From Bacillota bacterium (lineage in GTDB: Bacteria; Bacillota; Negativicutes; CTSoil-072), in the NCBI GenBank assembly GCA_017889545.1, contig JAGFZV010000001.1, positions 207,954 through 271,953 on the forward strand: a stretch of 64,000 nt of DNA. The letters are read 5' to 3'. The notes beneath the pieces were generated by a model that was not told the origin of the DNA, ran no database searches, and saw only the letters and a list, made by a program, of their open reading frames with translations. The translations under genes were made by a program, and so were the position numbers. This document shows positions 18,307-28,166 of this stretch, piece by piece; positions within the stretch are counted from its first letter, which is position 1; each line of letters opens with the position of its first letter.

Positions 18307-19686
18307 TTAACGATTGCTCAGATATTCATGGATTGCTTTGGCAGCCCGTTTCCCGGCTCCCATTGCACTAATGACCGTAGCGGCTCCAGTCACAATATCG
18401 CCGCCGGCATAGACGCCCTCACGGGCCGTCTTGCCTTCATCGTCGACATTGATCGTTCCTTTGCGGCTAATTTCCAGCCCTGGCGTCGTCTGCGGAATTA
18501 ACGGGTTCGGCGTGTTGCCGATGGCAATAACTACCGTTTCCACCGGCAGGACAAAATTCGACCCCGGGATCTCTACCGGCGACCGGCGACCGGAAGCATC
18601 CGGAGCGCCAAGTTCCATTTTTACACACTCCAGACCGGTAACCCAGCCTTCTGCATTACCGATTACCTTGACCGGATTGGTCAGCATATTGAAATCAATG
18701 CCTTCTTCTTTTGCATGTTCCACTTCTTCATGACGGGCCGGCATTTCTTTTTCTGAACGCCGGTATACCAGCGACACCTTTTCGGCGCCCAAACGCAGAG
18801 CGGTTCGCGCCGAATCCATCGCAACGTTGCCGCCGCCAACGACCGCCACCCTTTTGCCCAGACCGATCGGCGTTTGCTGGTTGGGGAAATCGTACGCTTT
18901 CATCAGATTGGTGCGGGTCAAAAATTCATTGGCAGAATACACGCCATTCAGATTTTCGCCCGGGATGCGCAGGAATTGAGGGCTTCCAGCGCCGGAACCG
19001 ACAAATACAGCCTTGTATCCTTGTTCAAACAGTTCATCGACCGTGATGGTCTTGCCTACTACCACGTTGGTCAAGAGCTCCACACCCAGGTTTTTAATAT
19101 ACTCAACTTCCGCTGCCACAATGCTTTTCGGCAGACGAAACTCTGGAATTCCATATACCAGAACGCCGGCCGGTTTGTGCAGCGCTTCAAACACAGTAAC
19201 CTGATAACCGGCCAAGGCCAAATCGCCGGCGGCGGTCAGGCCGGCAGGGCCGGATCCGACAATTGCGACTTTATCGCCAGTCCGTTTTACCGGAGCGGGC
19301 GCGGTTTTGGTTTGTTCTCTTTCATAATCGGCGCAGAAACGCTCTAATCGGCCAATGGCTACCGGGCTGCCTTTCTTGCCAAGCACGCAGAGGCTTTCAC
19401 ACTGGACTTCCTGCGGGCAAACCCGGCCGCAGACTGCCGGCAGGCTGTTCTTCTCTTTAATCTTAAGGGCGGCTTCAGCAAATTTACCCTCGCGAACCAG
19501 TTTGATAAACGCCGGAATATCGACCTCTACCGGGCAGCCATTGCGGCAGGGCGCTGTTTTGCATTGCAAGCACCGGCTTGCTTCTACTTTTGCTGTTTCT
19601 TCGCTGTAACCCAAAGCCACTTCATGAAAGTTTTTAATGCGTTCCGATGCCGGCTGCTCCGGCATAGCCTGTCTTAATGCTGGCAT
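18307..19686 (-). CDS. nfnB: NfnB: NADH-dependent ferredoxin:NADP oxidoreductase large subunit (GltD-like)
   Basis: 459 aa. The N-terminal 4Fe-4S domain has CLQCKTAPCRNGCPV and VCPQEVQCESLC; then an FAD-binding Rossmann fold (VGSGPAGLTAAG) and an NADPH-binding fold (VVGGGNVAMDSARTALRLG). It is often annotated as glutamate synthase small chain, but its coupling to an NfnA-type partner marks the electron-bifurcating transhydrogenase, which exchanges reducing power among NADH, NADPH and ferredoxin. The ATG at 19684-19686 follows AAAGGAGG at 9 nt. It overlaps nfnA by 13 nt. Confidence 0.9.
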   Translation of the reverse strand: MPALRQAMPEQPASERIKNFHEVALGYSEETAKVEASRCLQCKTAPCRNGCPVEVDIPAFIKLVREGKFAEAALKIKEKNSLPAVCGRVCPQEVQCESLCVLGKKGSPVAIGRLERFCADYEREQTKTAPAPVKRTGDKVAIVGSGPAGLTAAGDLALAGYQVTVFEALHKPAGVLVYGIPEFRLPKSIVAAEVEYIKNLGVELLTNVVVGKTITVDELFEQGYKAVFVGSGAGSPQFLRIPGENLNGVYSANEFLTRTNLMKAYDFPNQQTPIGLGKRVAVVGGGNVAMDSARTALRLGAEKVSLVYRRSEKEMPARHEEVEHAKEEGIDFNMLTNPVKVIGNAEGWVTGLECVKMELGAPDASGRRSPVEIPGSNFVLPVETVVIAIGNTPNPLIPQTTPGLEISRKGTINVDDEGKTAREGVYAGGDIVTGAATVISAMGAGKRAAKAIHEYLSNR

Positions 19687-20522
19687 GTGCAAGTGCCTCC
19701 TTTGCAATGGGTATGTTCTTCCGCTTGTTTTTCCTGAGTTTTATACATTTTTTGGCGACTCATCAATCCGGCAAAATCAACCTGATGGCCGTCAAATTCA
19801 GGGCCATCGACACAGGCGAACTTTGTGGCATCGCCAACGCTAACCCGGCAGCCGCCGCACATCCCCGTTCCATCAACCATGATCGGATTTAAGCTGACAA
19901 CGGTTTTTATTCCATGCGGACGTGTTGTTTCGGCAACCGCACGCATCATGACAACCGGACCGATGGCAATCACTTCGGCAATCGGCTGTCCCTTCTCAAT
20001 AAGTTCCTGCAGCACTTGAGTGACAAAGCCTTTTCGGCCGTATGTCCCATCATCGGTCGTAATAATCAGCGTGCTGCTTGCCGCTTTCATTTCCTCTTCG
20101 AGGATTAAAAGGTCCTTTGTACGCGATCCGACAATGCTGATCACTTCATTGCCGGCTTCTTTCAGTGCTCTGGCAATCGGATAAATCGGCGCAACCCCAA
20201 TTCCGCCGCCAACGCATACCACGGTACCCATCTTCTCAATATGGGTCGGCCGGCCCAATGGTCCGACAAAATCGACCAAGAACTCTCCTGGCTCCAATTG
20301 GCCCAAATCACGGGTCGTTACGCCAACTTCCTGAAAAATAATCGAAATCGTGCCTTTTTCGCGGTCAAAATCCTGGATTGTCAAAGGAATTCGTTCGCCA
20401 TCCTCTGTAACCCGCAGGATAATAAACTCGCCTGGCTGCGCTTTACGGGCGACCATCGGCGCTTCGATAACCATCTGATTGACTCCCGGTGACAAAACTT
20501 TTTTTTCCAACACCTTATACAC
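19674..20522 (-). CDS. nfnA: NfnA: ferredoxin-NADP reductase-like small subunit
   Basis: 282 aa from a GTG start. It has an FAD/NAD ferredoxin-reductase fold (GEFIILRVTEDGERIPLTI, GPLGRPT, GGGIGVAPIYPIA) and a C-terminal 2Fe-2S motif (GTGMCGGCRVSVGDATKFACVDGPEFDGH). This is the NADH-binding subunit where bifurcation occurs in NfnAB. The GTG at 20520-20522 begins the conserved VYKVLEKK and follows GGGGGA; an ATG 18 nt upstream has no ribosome site. The transcript is preceded by a sigma-54-type element and an inverted repeat. Confidence 0.9.
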   Translation of the reverse strand: MYKVLEKKVLSPGVNQMVIEAPMVARKAQPGEFIILRVTEDGERIPLTIQDFDREKGTISIIFQEVGVTTRDLGQLEPGEFLVDFVGPLGRPTHIEKMGTVVCVGGGIGVAPIYPIARALKEAGNEVISIVGSRTKDLLILEEEMKAASSTLIITTDDGTYGRKGFVTQVLQELIEKGQPIAEVIAIGPVVMMRAVAETTRPHGIKTVVSLNPIMVDGTGMCGGCRVSVGDATKFACVDGPEFDGHQVDFAGLMSRQKMYKTQEKQAEEHTHCKGGTCTCQH

Positions 20523-20549
20523 GGGACATCCCCCATTCATAAAATATTT

Positions 20550-20570
20550 GTGTTATGTTACAAATAACAC
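20550..20570. promoter_or_regulatory. Inverted repeat in the nfnA leader, candidate operator
   Basis: GTGTTAT and ATAACAC flank 7 nt. An overlapping TTTGT-N8-ACAAA dyad resembles CRP/FNR or Rex half-sites but matches neither fully. It lies between the predicted sigma-54 start site and the nfnA GTG. Confidence 0.45.
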
Positions 20571-20592
20571 GTCGTTTCCTGATTGTATCACA

Positions 20593-20608
20593 TGCAAAAT
20601 CCATGCCA
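20593..20608 (-). promoter_or_regulatory. Sigma-54 promoter of nfnAB
   Basis: Minus-strand TGGCATGGATTTTGCA has full GG-N10-GC spacing. It lies between the end of the AtoC-like gene (stop at 20614) and nfnA, giving a leader of about 60 nt. Confidence 0.78.
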
Positions 20609-20613
20609 ACCGG

Positions 20614-22008
20614 CTATTCCAATTTTAACACATCCACCTTCTCGTCCACCACCTTGCTCAATCCATACTCTTCAATTTTATATATCAGGGCGCGTCGGCT
20701 CATATCCAAGGCTTGGGCTGTTTTCACCCTGTTTCCTTTGTTGGCCAGCAGCGCGTTAGCGATCACTTGTTTTTCCACCTGGTGCAGAATTTCCTTGAGC
20801 GTTCCTTCTTCCCGAACCAGCAAAGGCGGTTCTTCAGAAGCAGGCGAAAGGCTTGGCAAATCGTGCGCACTGATTACCCCATCCGACATAATAATCGCCC
20901 GTTCCATCACATTCGCCAGCTCTCTCACATTTCCCGGCCAATGATACTCCAGCAGCACTTTCATCGCATCAGGAGTAATACAGGGGACTTCCCTATGCGC
21001 TTCAACGGAAAAGCGCCGGACATAATAGTCAATAAAGAGCGGAATATCTTCTTTTCGCTCCCGCAGAAGCGGAACTTTAATCGGCACAACTTTTAAACGG
21101 TAATACAGGTCTTCGCGGAAGGCGCCCTGTGCAACCATGGCTTCAAGATCGCGATTGGTAGCGGCAATAATCCGGACATCGACAGCAATCGTCGCTGTGC
21201 CGCCAACCCGTTCAAATTCATGCTCCTGCAGCACCCGAAGCAATTTAACCTGGAGAGACAGCGGAAGTTCGCCCACTTCATCAAGAAAGATGGTCCCCTT
21301 ATGGGCTAATTCGAACCGCCCCGGTTTTCTCGCAACAGCACCTGTAAATGCGCCGCGTTCGTAACCAAATAATTCACTTTCCATGAGTCCTTCCGGTAAT
21401 GCGCCGCAATTGATTTTGATAAAAGGTCCATCCCGGTGCAAGCTATTATTGTGAATTGTTTTGGCTACAAGTTCCTTGCCGCAGCCGCTTGCACCGGTGA
21501 TCAAGACCGTCGCATTTGTTGGGGCAACCCGGCCTATTGTCTTGCAAACGGTTTGCATTACAGCACTCTTGCCGATAATATTATTCAGTTGATATTTTTC
21601 CTGCACTTCGTTTCGCAGATGAGCCACTTCAGCTCGCAGGCGACGCATCTGAAAAGCCCGTTCCAGCAAAATCCGGACTTCGCCGATGTCAGAAGGCTTT
21701 ACAAAGTAGTCAAACGCCCCCTGTCCCATCGCTTCAACGACGGTATTCAGCGTTCCATAGGCCGTCATAAAGATGACGGCGATTTGCGGATATTCTTGAT
21801 GGATGATCTCAAAAGCTTCCATGCCACCCATCACAGGCATCTTTATATCCATCAGCACCACGGCCGGCACTAGTGCGCGAACCGTTTCAATCGCTTCTAC
21901 GCCATTTTCCGCCGTATGCGGCTCATAGCCCGCTTTGCGCACTATTTCGAATAAAAGATGTCTGACGCTGAGTTCATCATCGACAATTAATACCTTTTTA
22001 TTATGCAC
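20614..22008 (-). CDS. atoC: AtoC/NtrC-type sigma-54 response regulator
   Basis: 464 aa. Receiver domain (1-120) with Asp in VVLMDIKMPVMGG, a sigma-54 activation AAA+ domain with Walker A GASGCGKE, the sigma-54 contact loop GAFTGA and Walker B GTIFLDEVGEL, and a Fis-type C-terminal helix-turn-helix (NRVKTAQALDMSRRALIYKI). It starts at GTG 22006-22008, with AAGGGGTGA overlapping the end of the kinase gene, so translation is coupled. It probably activates the nearby sigma-54 promoters (nfnAB, atoE, pct), a proposal based on position and promoter type. Confidence 0.92.
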   Translation of the reverse strand: MHNKKVLIVDDELSVRHLLFEIVRKAGYEPHTAENGVEAIETVRALVPAVVLMDIKMPVMGGMEAFEIIHQEYPQIAVIFMTAYGTLNTVVEAMGQGAFDYFVKPSDIGEVRILLERAFQMRRLRAEVAHLRNEVQEKYQLNNIIGKSAVMQTVCKTIGRVAPTNATVLITGASGCGKELVAKTIHNNSLHRDGPFIKINCGALPEGLMESELFGYERGAFTGAVARKPGRFELAHKGTIFLDEVGELPLSLQVKLLRVLQEHEFERVGGTATIAVDVRIIAATNRDLEAMVAQGAFREDLYYRLKVVPIKVPLLRERKEDIPLFIDYYVRRFSVEAHREVPCITPDAMKVLLEYHWPGNVRELANVMERAIIMSDGVISAHDLPSLSPASEEPPLLVREEGTLKEILHQVEKQVIANALLANKGNRVKTAQALDMSRRALIYKIEEYGLSKVVDEKVDVLKLE

Positions 22009-22014
22009 GGCCGT

Positions 22015-23514
22015 TCACCCCTTTGCCGCCGGAAATACCAAGGTAAATTTACTTCCTTGTCCAAGAACGGATTCCACTAAAATTTTTCCGTCCCAATTTT
22101 CCATTAGTCGTTGAGCCACAGATAGGCCTAAACCGGTTCCATCATCTTTCGTTGTGAAAAACGGATCAAATAATTTTGCAATGTCTGACGGATCAATTCC
22201 TTTACCTGTGTCGCCAATTGCGACATGAACCGCATCCTTGCCGACGTCATAATGGCTGTCAATCGTAATTTGCCCCGGTCCATCCATGGCCTGCAGCGCA
22301 TTAATAATCAGATTCAAAATAACTTGCTTCATCTGTTCTGCATTCACCCGTACTTTGGGTATGCTCATATCAAGGGCCAGCGATATGCCGATATGCCTGC
22401 GGATGGTTTGTGTTTCTATCAGTAACAATGTGCTTTCCAGCACTGCATTCACATCAACAAGCGTGACGGCAGTGTCCTGAGGACGGGCCAAATATAGCAA
22501 TTGTTCAATCAGCCGGTTCATCCGGTCGACCTCCTGAGTGATAATGGCGAGATATTCGGTTTTTTTCTTCGTATCATTTTCCTCGCCCACCAACTGGGCA
22601 AAACCGCGTATCGCCATTAAAGGGTTGCGTATTTCGTGCGCCAGACCGGCAGCAACCTCCCCTACGCCGGCCAGACGCTCCGCCCGCTGAACCTGCGCCT
22701 CCAGTTTCTTTTGCGTCATTAACCCGTGCGCCATCTCATTAATTGCCAGTGAAATAGCGCCCATTTCGCCATTCAGCATCGGCATTTCATAATTTAAATC
22801 ACTTTTTAACGTCAACAGGCCTTCCCGGATTTTGTCAATATCAGCCATAAAGCGGTTGATCAAAAAAACCACTCCGGCTATCCCCAGTAAAAGGCCAACG
22901 ATAATATTCGAATATGCATGCCACTTCATGCCGGCAATTTGGTCCTGTATATCGGAAGTAAATTCATTCGCCCAGATATAGCCGATCACCTTGCCTTCCC
23001 GGACAATCGGATGCATTGCATTCATAATCGCACCCCGGACCAAGTCGCCTTCCTGCACGCGCGGAACGCCGGTATCCATAACAACCCTGCCTTCATGGCC
23101 TGTGCTAATCGGCAGGCCCACTTTATCCGCATAAATATGGCTCGGCCCATAGGTAATAATGGCATCCAGCTCTTTATTATAATAACCAACGCCGCTTCCC
23201 GGATACGCTTTGGCGACCTCATCCGTGTATTCTTGAAGTTCGCGGTTCAAAATCGTTATTTTTTCTTCCCGGCTTGCATTCCGGGCTTCATGCCGCGTCA
23301 AAATATCTTCGTAAGCGCCATTCAAATTCTGGTCCAAAACCCGCGCCATGCCGAATAGCTTATTTTGTTTTTCAGCTACCAGCGCGTCCTCTGCTTGGAC
23401 AATCATCAGATGTCCGGCAACAAGAGTCGGCACAGCAACAGCAAGAATAATAAACAACTGTAATTTGGCATGCAAACTTTTTGGCAGGATATTGATGTCT
23501 GTCACGCTCCCCAC
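22015..23514 (-). CDS. atoS: AtoS-type membrane sensor histidine kinase
   Basis: 499 aa. Two membrane helices (about 18-40 and 205-228) frame an extracytoplasmic Cache-like sensor domain, then a HAMP-like linker, HisKA with His in GLAHEIRNPLMAIRGFA and HATPase_c with NLIINALQAM and DTGKGI boxes. The kinase phosphorylates the downstream AtoC-like regulator. The GTG at 23514 is the longest start; GTG 9 nt later is also possible. An external organic-acid ligand is likely but not shown by sequence. Confidence 0.9.
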   Translation of the reverse strand: MGSVTDINILPKSLHAKLQLFIILAVAVPTLVAGHLMIVQAEDALVAEKQNKLFGMARVLDQNLNGAYEDILTRHEARNASREEKITILNRELQEYTDEVAKAYPGSGVGYYNKELDAIITYGPSHIYADKVGLPISTGHEGRVVMDTGVPRVQEGDLVRGAIMNAMHPIVREGKVIGYIWANEFTSDIQDQIAGMKWHAYSNIIVGLLLGIAGVVFLINRFMADIDKIREGLLTLKSDLNYEMPMLNGEMGAISLAINEMAHGLMTQKKLEAQVQRAERLAGVGEVAAGLAHEIRNPLMAIRGFAQLVGEENDTKKKTEYLAIITQEVDRMNRLIEQLLYLARPQDTAVTLVDVNAVLESTLLLIETQTIRRHIGISLALDMSIPKVRVNAEQMKQVILNLIINALQAMDGPGQITIDSHYDVGKDAVHVAIGDTGKGIDPSDIAKLFDPFFTTKDDGTGLGLSVAQRLMENWDGKILVESVLGQGSKFTLVFPAAKG

Positions 23515-23712
23515 GCTCTGCTTTTCAGCGGGAGTTTAAAATTCCCTCAACTTATAGCCCGGGATAGAAAAAATTGGATAGAAAAAAACGTCTTTTTTTA
23601 ACCTATAAAAAATTCAGCAGAAACAAAATTATTCCTGCTACGGCAAAAAAATTTTTCATTATTACTAAACTACTGGATGCAGACAAAATCGTTTCGCAAA
23701 AACAACCTGCCG

Positions 23713-24714
23713 CTACATCGCGGCCATGATCTTTCGTACCGATACCATGAGATTCCCAAATTTCTCCGGTTTCAGCGACTGATCGCCATCACAGAGCGCT
23801 TTTTCCGGCTGCGGGTGGACTTCGATCATCAGGCCGTCTGCACCAACCGCCATCGCCGCCTTCGCCAACGGCTCCACCATCGACCATTTGCCGCAGGCAT
23901 GACTGGGATCCACGATGATCGGCAAGTGACAGACCTCCTTTACTGCCGGTATAATACTGATGTCAAGCGTATTTCGCGTATAATTGTCAAACGTCCGGAT
24001 TCCCCGTTCGCATAAAATAATATTGGAATTTCCTCCGGCGAGAATATATTCGGCCGCCATGAGAAATTCTTCCAACGTGGCGCTCATTCCCCGTTTCAGC
24101 AAAATCGGCTTCCTGCTCTTACCCGCTCGTTTCAGGAGAGAAAAGTTCTGCATGTTGCGCGTACCAATTTGAATGAGATCGGCGTATTCTTCAATCAGGT
24201 CAAAGGTTTCTTCATCCATCACTTCGGTCACAAACGGCAGGCCGCTCACCTCTCTGGCTTGCGCCAGCATCTTCAAGCCCTCTTCGCCCGACCCTTGAAA
24301 ACTGTACGGCGATGACCGCGGTTTATACGCTCCGCCCCGCAGCATTGTGGCGCCATGCTGCTTAACAAGCTTTGCCGTATCAACCATCTGTTGTTCACTT
24401 TCCACCGAACACGGTCCGGCGATAATCAACTTATGCCCGCCGCCGATTTGGCAGTTGCCGATCGTAATCACCGTATCTGCCGGTTGAAAGGTTCGGCTGG
24501 CCATTTTGTAAGGCTGTCTGACCCGCATCACTTTTTCAATCCCCGGATGGGTTGCGATGCTTTCAAGCTCAGCATCGCCCATCCCACCGGTTATCGCAAA
24601 AACAATTTGCCTTTCCCCGCTGACAGGGATAACTTCGACTTTTATTTCAGCCAATTTCCTGTGTACTGTTTCTATTTCTTCGCCAAAAGCGTCCGGCCTC
24701 ATCATAATCAGCAT
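23713..24714 (-). CDS. aroF: 3-deoxy-7-phosphoheptulonate (DAHP) synthase
   Basis: 333 aa, type I-beta DAHP synthase (KDO8P-like): an N-terminal ferredoxin-like regulatory domain (residues 1-70), then a TIM barrel with [24 protein letters not shown] and DPSHACGKW motifs. It condenses phosphoenolpyruvate and erythrose-4-phosphate, the first step of the shikimate pathway. The ATG at 24712-24714 follows GGAAGGGGGAA; the longer frame is unsupported. Placement right after trpA means the first and last steps of tryptophan synthesis probably share the T-box-controlled transcript. Confidence 0.93.
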   Translation of the reverse strand: MLIMMRPDAFGEEIETVHRKLAEIKVEVIPVSGERQIVFAITGGMGDAELESIATHPGIEKVMRVRQPYKMASRTFQPADTVITIGNCQIGGGHKLIIAGPCSVESEQQMVDTAKLVKQHGATMLRGGAYKPRSSPYSFQGSGEEGLKMLAQAREVSGLPFVTEVMDEETFDLIEEYADLIQIGTRNMQNFSLLKRAGKSRKPILLKRGMSATLEEFLMAAEYILAGGNSNIILCERGIRTFDNYTRNTLDISIIPAVKEVCHLPIIVDPSHACGKWSMVEPLAKAAMAVGADGLMIEVHPQPEKALCDGDQSLKPEKFGNLMVSVRKIMAAM

Positions 24715-24774
24715 TGGCAGTTCCCCCTTCCGCCTTTTTTCACCGGTAATTGGTACACGCTGCAAACAGCAAAA

Positions 24775-25590
24775 TCACATCCGGCTCGCCATGTTGGCTT
24801 TCAAGCTTCCGACAAATTCGCCTACTCTGTCAGGCAAATCAAGCTTTCCCAAGTGCCGTTCCACTGCTTTAATCACTGCGCTGCCCACAATAACCCCGTC
24901 AGCCAATTGCGAAGCTTGACCGGCCTGCTCCGGCGTAGAAATCCCAAACCCTACTGCCAACGGAAGTTCGGTCTGGCTGCGCACCAGGCCCAAAAATCCT
25001 GCGAGGCCGCTGTCCAGCTTATCCTGAGTTCCGGTTACTCCGGTAACTGATACACAATAGAGGAACCCACGCGAGGCACTGGCAATACGGGCAATCCGTT
25101 CCGGCGGTGTTGTCGGTGCAACCAGCATGATTACATCTACACCGCAACGCTCGGCTGCTAAACGCAATTCCTCACTTTCTTCCAGCGGCAAATCAGGTAT
25201 AATCAGACCATCGACCCCTGTTCGACGGCACTGATCAAGAAAATGCGGTTCCCCATACTGCAATATCGAATTATAATACACCATCAAAATCAAAGGAATG
25301 CCTGTAGATTGGCGCAAAGAAGCTGTTAAGCCAAAAACGGCTTCAATCGTGATGCCATTGTGCAGAGCCCGCAGAGAGGCTCGCTGGATAACCGGTCCAT
25401 CCGCTACCGGATCCGAATACGGAATACCGAGTTCAATCATATCCGCTCCGTTTTTTTCCATGGAAAGCACTAATTCCTTCGTCGTGTTCAAATCCGGATC
25501 GCCGGCGGAAATATAAGTTATCAGTGCTTTGCCGCCGGATTGCCTGCACTTTTGAAATTGCCTGCCAATTGCATTTTCCCGTTGTTCCAT
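24775..25590 (-). CDS. trpA: Tryptophan synthase alpha chain
   Basis: 271 aa. The catalytic Glu lies in MIELGIPYSDPVADGP (with the second acidic residue) and the phosphate loop in VGFGISTPEQ. It cleaves indole-3-glycerol phosphate to indole and glyceraldehyde-3-phosphate and channels indole to TrpB. It starts one nucleotide after the trpB stop codon region, consistent with coupled translation of the alpha-2-beta-2 complex. Confidence 0.97.
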   Translation of the reverse strand: MEQRENAIGRQFQKCRQSGGKALITYISAGDPDLNTTKELVLSMEKNGADMIELGIPYSDPVADGPVIQRASLRALHNGITIEAVFGLTASLRQSTGIPLILMVYYNSILQYGEPHFLDQCRRTGVDGLIIPDLPLEESEELRLAAERCGVDVIMLVAPTTPPERIARIASASRGFLYCVSVTGVTGTQDKLDSGLAGFLGLVRSQTELPLAVGFGISTPEQAGQASQLADGVIVGSAVIKAVERHLGKLDLPDRVGEFVGSLKANMASRM

Positions 25591-25591
25591 A

Positions 25592-26776
25592 TCATTTCGC
25601 CTCCTGATAAGCAGCTACCTGTTCCACATCTTTGTCGCCCCGGCCGGACAAGCAAACCGCCATAATATGCTCCGCAGGCAATTGCTTCGCCTGCTTTACC
25701 GCATAAGCCACAGCATGGGCGCTTTCCAGCGCCGGGATAATTCCCTCCGTGCGGGCCAGCAGATAAAAAGCGTCCAATGCCTCCTGGTCGGTTACAGCTG
25801 CATATTCCACCCGGCCTGCGTCTTTTAAATAGGAATGTTCCGGACCGACGCCTGGATAATCCAGTCCGGCCGAGATGGAATGCGCCGGCAGGATTTGGCC
25901 GTCATTGTCCTGCAGCAGATAGCTCATAGCGCCATGCAGCACGCCTTTTGAGCCAAGCGATAACGTGGCTGCATGCTCACTGGTATCCAATCCTTTGCCT
26001 GCTGCTTCTACACCGCAGATCTTAACCGTGCTGTCTTCCAGAAAAGGGTAGAACATTCCCATTGAATTGCTCCCGCCGCCGACGCAAGCCACCAGACTGT
26101 CCGGCAAACGCCCCTCGATTTCCAGCATTTGTTTGCGGGTTTCATCGCCGATCACCCGTTGGAAATCCCGGACCATCGCCGGGTACGGATGCGGTCCGAC
26201 AACCGACCCGATCACGTAAAATGTGTCCCGCACATGAGCAACCCAATGCCGGAGCGCTTCATTCGTCGCATCCTTGAGTGTGCGGCTGCCGCTGGTCACC
26301 GAGACAACCTCGGCCCCCAGCATCTTCATGCGAAAGACATTGAGGGCCTGCCTGGCGACATCCTCTTCACCCATAAACACTTTGCACTCCATGCCGAATA
26401 AGGCCGCTACCGTTGCCGTGGCGACACCGTGCTGTCCTGCGCCTGTTTCGGCGATAATACTTTTCTTCCCCATCCGCCGGGCCAGCAAAGCCTGGCCAAT
26501 CGTATTGTTGATTTTATGAGCCCCGGTATGGTTTAAATCTTCCCGTTTCAGGTATATTTTCGCACCGCCGGCGTGTTTGGTTAATTTCTCCGCAAAATAG
26601 AGCAACGATGGTCTGCCGATATATTGCGTAAAATAAAAGGCCAATTCTTTCTGAAAATCCGGATCCTGCTTTGCCTGATGATAACAAGCCTCTAATTCAT
26701 CTAACGCTGGAATCAGCGTTTCCGGAACATACCGTCCGCCAAATTCCCCATAACGTCCTTTTTTGCTACTGACCAT
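25592..26776 (-). CDS. trpB: Tryptophan synthase beta chain
   Basis: 394 aa. The PLP lysine is in [11 protein letters not shown], the phosphate-binding glycine loop in [12 protein letters not shown] and the catalytic Glu in [11 protein letters not shown]. It joins indole and serine to tryptophan. The ATG at 26774-26776 follows GGAGGTG and overlaps the end of trpF by 11 nt; the longer frame to 26839 lies inside trpF and lacks family similarity. Confidence 0.97.
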   Translation of the reverse strand: MVSSKKGRYGEFGGRYVPETLIPALDELEACYHQAKQDPDFQKELAFYFTQYIGRPSLLYFAEKLTKHAGGAKIYLKREDLNHTGAHKINNTIGQALLARRMGKKSIIAETGAGQHGVATATVAALFGMECKVFMGEEDVARQALNVFRMKMLGAEVVSVTSGSRTLKDATNEALRHWVAHVRDTFYVIGSVVGPHPYPAMVRDFQRVIGDETRKQMLEIEGRLPDSLVACVGGGSNSMGMFYPFLEDSTVKICGVEAAGKGLDTSEHAATLSLGSKGVLHGAMSYLLQDNDGQILPAHSISAGLDYPGVGPEHSYLKDAGRVEYAAVTDQEALDAFYLLARTEGIIPALESAHAVAYAVKQAKQLPAEHIMAVCLSGRGDKDVEQVAAYQEAK

Positions 26777-27386
26777 AGTATTCCCACCTCCGAATCGTTG
26801 TAATAAATGTTCGTATCTTATCCTGATCTTTATTCCCACCGGTTTCTACGCCGCTGCTCACATCAACGCCAAACGGGCACACCGCTTTTATCGCTGCCAA
26901 AACATTGTCCGTCTTCAACCCGCCGGCCAAGATGATCCGCTGCCCGCGTCCCGCTCTGACAGCCAAATCCCAGGGGAAAGCATGCCCGGTTCCACCTTTT
27001 TCTTTCGGATGGTAGCTGTCCAGCAACAACGTATGCTGTCGGTAATCCGACAGCCCCTCAAGCGACTGTTCATCCCGCATCTGAACTCCTTTGATTACTT
27101 TGCGCGCAAACCGGGAACAATACTCCGGTGTTTCTTGTCCGTGAAACTGCAGCGTGTCAATACCGCAAAATCCGGCTATTTCCTTGACTTCTTGTTCATC
27201 CGCATCGACAAAAACGCCGACTTTGCTGATAAACGGCGGCAGCGCCCGGCATATTTCCCGGGCAATATCCGGACTGATCTGTCTTTTGCCGGCAGCAAAA
27301 ACCATCCCAACGGCATCCGCTCCAGCCTCCGCCGCAGCCATCGCTGACTCAACATCCTGCAAACCGCATATCTTTATTCTGATCAA
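26766..27386 (-). CDS. trpF: Phosphoribosylanthranilate isomerase
   Basis: 206 aa (beta/alpha)8 barrel with the catalytic Cys in [10 protein letters not shown] and Asp/Ser in [10 protein letters not shown]. It converts phosphoribosylanthranilate to CdRP. It begins at TTG 27384-27386, whose TTGA overlaps the trpC stop, and GGTGAGCGAGC supplies the ribosome site; no ATG alternative preserves the N-terminus. Confidence 0.95.
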   Translation of the reverse strand: MIRIKICGLQDVESAMAAAEAGADAVGMVFAAGKRQISPDIAREICRALPPFISKVGVFVDADEQEVKEIAGFCGIDTLQFHGQETPEYCSRFARKVIKGVQMRDEQSLEGLSDYRQHTLLLDSYHPKEKGGTGHAFPWDLAVRAGRGQRIILAGGLKTDNVLAAIKAVCPFGVDVSSGVETGGNKDQDKIRTFITTIRRWEYYGQ

Positions 27387-28165
27387 GCTCGCTCACCCGC
27401 CAGTTCCCGGACCTTTTGCCCCGGATCCGGACTGCGCATCAGCATTTCGCCCACCAGAACCGCATTGACCCCATAAGCCGCCAACCTGTCGATATCTTCC
27501 CTTGTACTGATGCCGCTTTCGCTGACCAGGATCCGGCCCGGAGGAACATATTGCGCCAATTCACATGTGTTTGCCAAATTGGTTTCAAACGTATATAGGT
27601 TTCGGTTATTAATGCCAATCACTTGCGCACCGCTTTCCAGTGCAATCTCGAGTTCGACTCTCGTATGCGCTTCGACCAAACAATCCAGTTGAAGCTCGGC
27701 CGCTTGTTTCAAAAACCATTCCAGCTTTTGCCGGGGCAGCGCCGCCACGATCAGCAACACCGCGTCCGCTCCCAACGCACGGGTTTCAACCAGTTGGTAT
27801 GTATCGATGATAAAATCTTTGCGCAGCAATGGTTTATCCGTCACTGCCCGCGCGATCGGCAAAAATTCCGGTTTTCCTTTGAAAAACCGCTGCTCGGTCA
27901 GCACCGATATCGCGGTCGCCCCATTTTTTGCATAGCTGTCAATGACCTGTTTGGCTGACAAGTCTGCTCGGATCACCCCCTTAGATGGCGATGCCTGCTT
28001 AAACTCGGCAATCAAGCGGACGGCCCCCTTGCCGGACAACGCCTTTGCAAAGCCGCGCGTGCCGTCAAGCTTCTCAACTTGATCATACAATTCTTCTATC
28101 GGCCTCTCTTGCTTCTTCAATTCTAACTCCCGGCAGGTATGGGCGATAATTTCGTCCAAAATCAT
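27383..28165 (-). CDS. trpC: Indole-3-glycerol phosphate synthase
   Basis: 260 aa. The signature IAEFKQASPSKG carries the catalytic Lys, and LLRKDFIIDTYQL and GINNRNLYTFETNL follow in canonical order. It closes the indole ring. The ATG at 28163-28165 starts one nucleotide after the trpD stop, with AAGGGGG upstream. Confidence 0.96.
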   Translation of the reverse strand: MILDEIIAHTCRELELKKQERPIEELYDQVEKLDGTRGFAKALSGKGAVRLIAEFKQASPSKGVIRADLSAKQVIDSYAKNGATAISVLTEQRFFKGKPEFLPIARAVTDKPLLRKDFIIDTYQLVETRALGADAVLLIVAALPRQKLEWFLKQAAELQLDCLVEAHTRVELEIALESGAQVIGINNRNLYTFETNLANTCELAQYVPPGRILVSESGISTREDIDRLAAYGVNAVLVGEMLMRSPDPGQKVRELAGERA

Positions 28166-28166
28166 C

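Noticed and set aside
18307..19686. Glutamate synthase small subunit (GltD)
   Set aside because: The adjacent overlapping NfnA-type gene and absence of a GltB large subunit favour NfnB.
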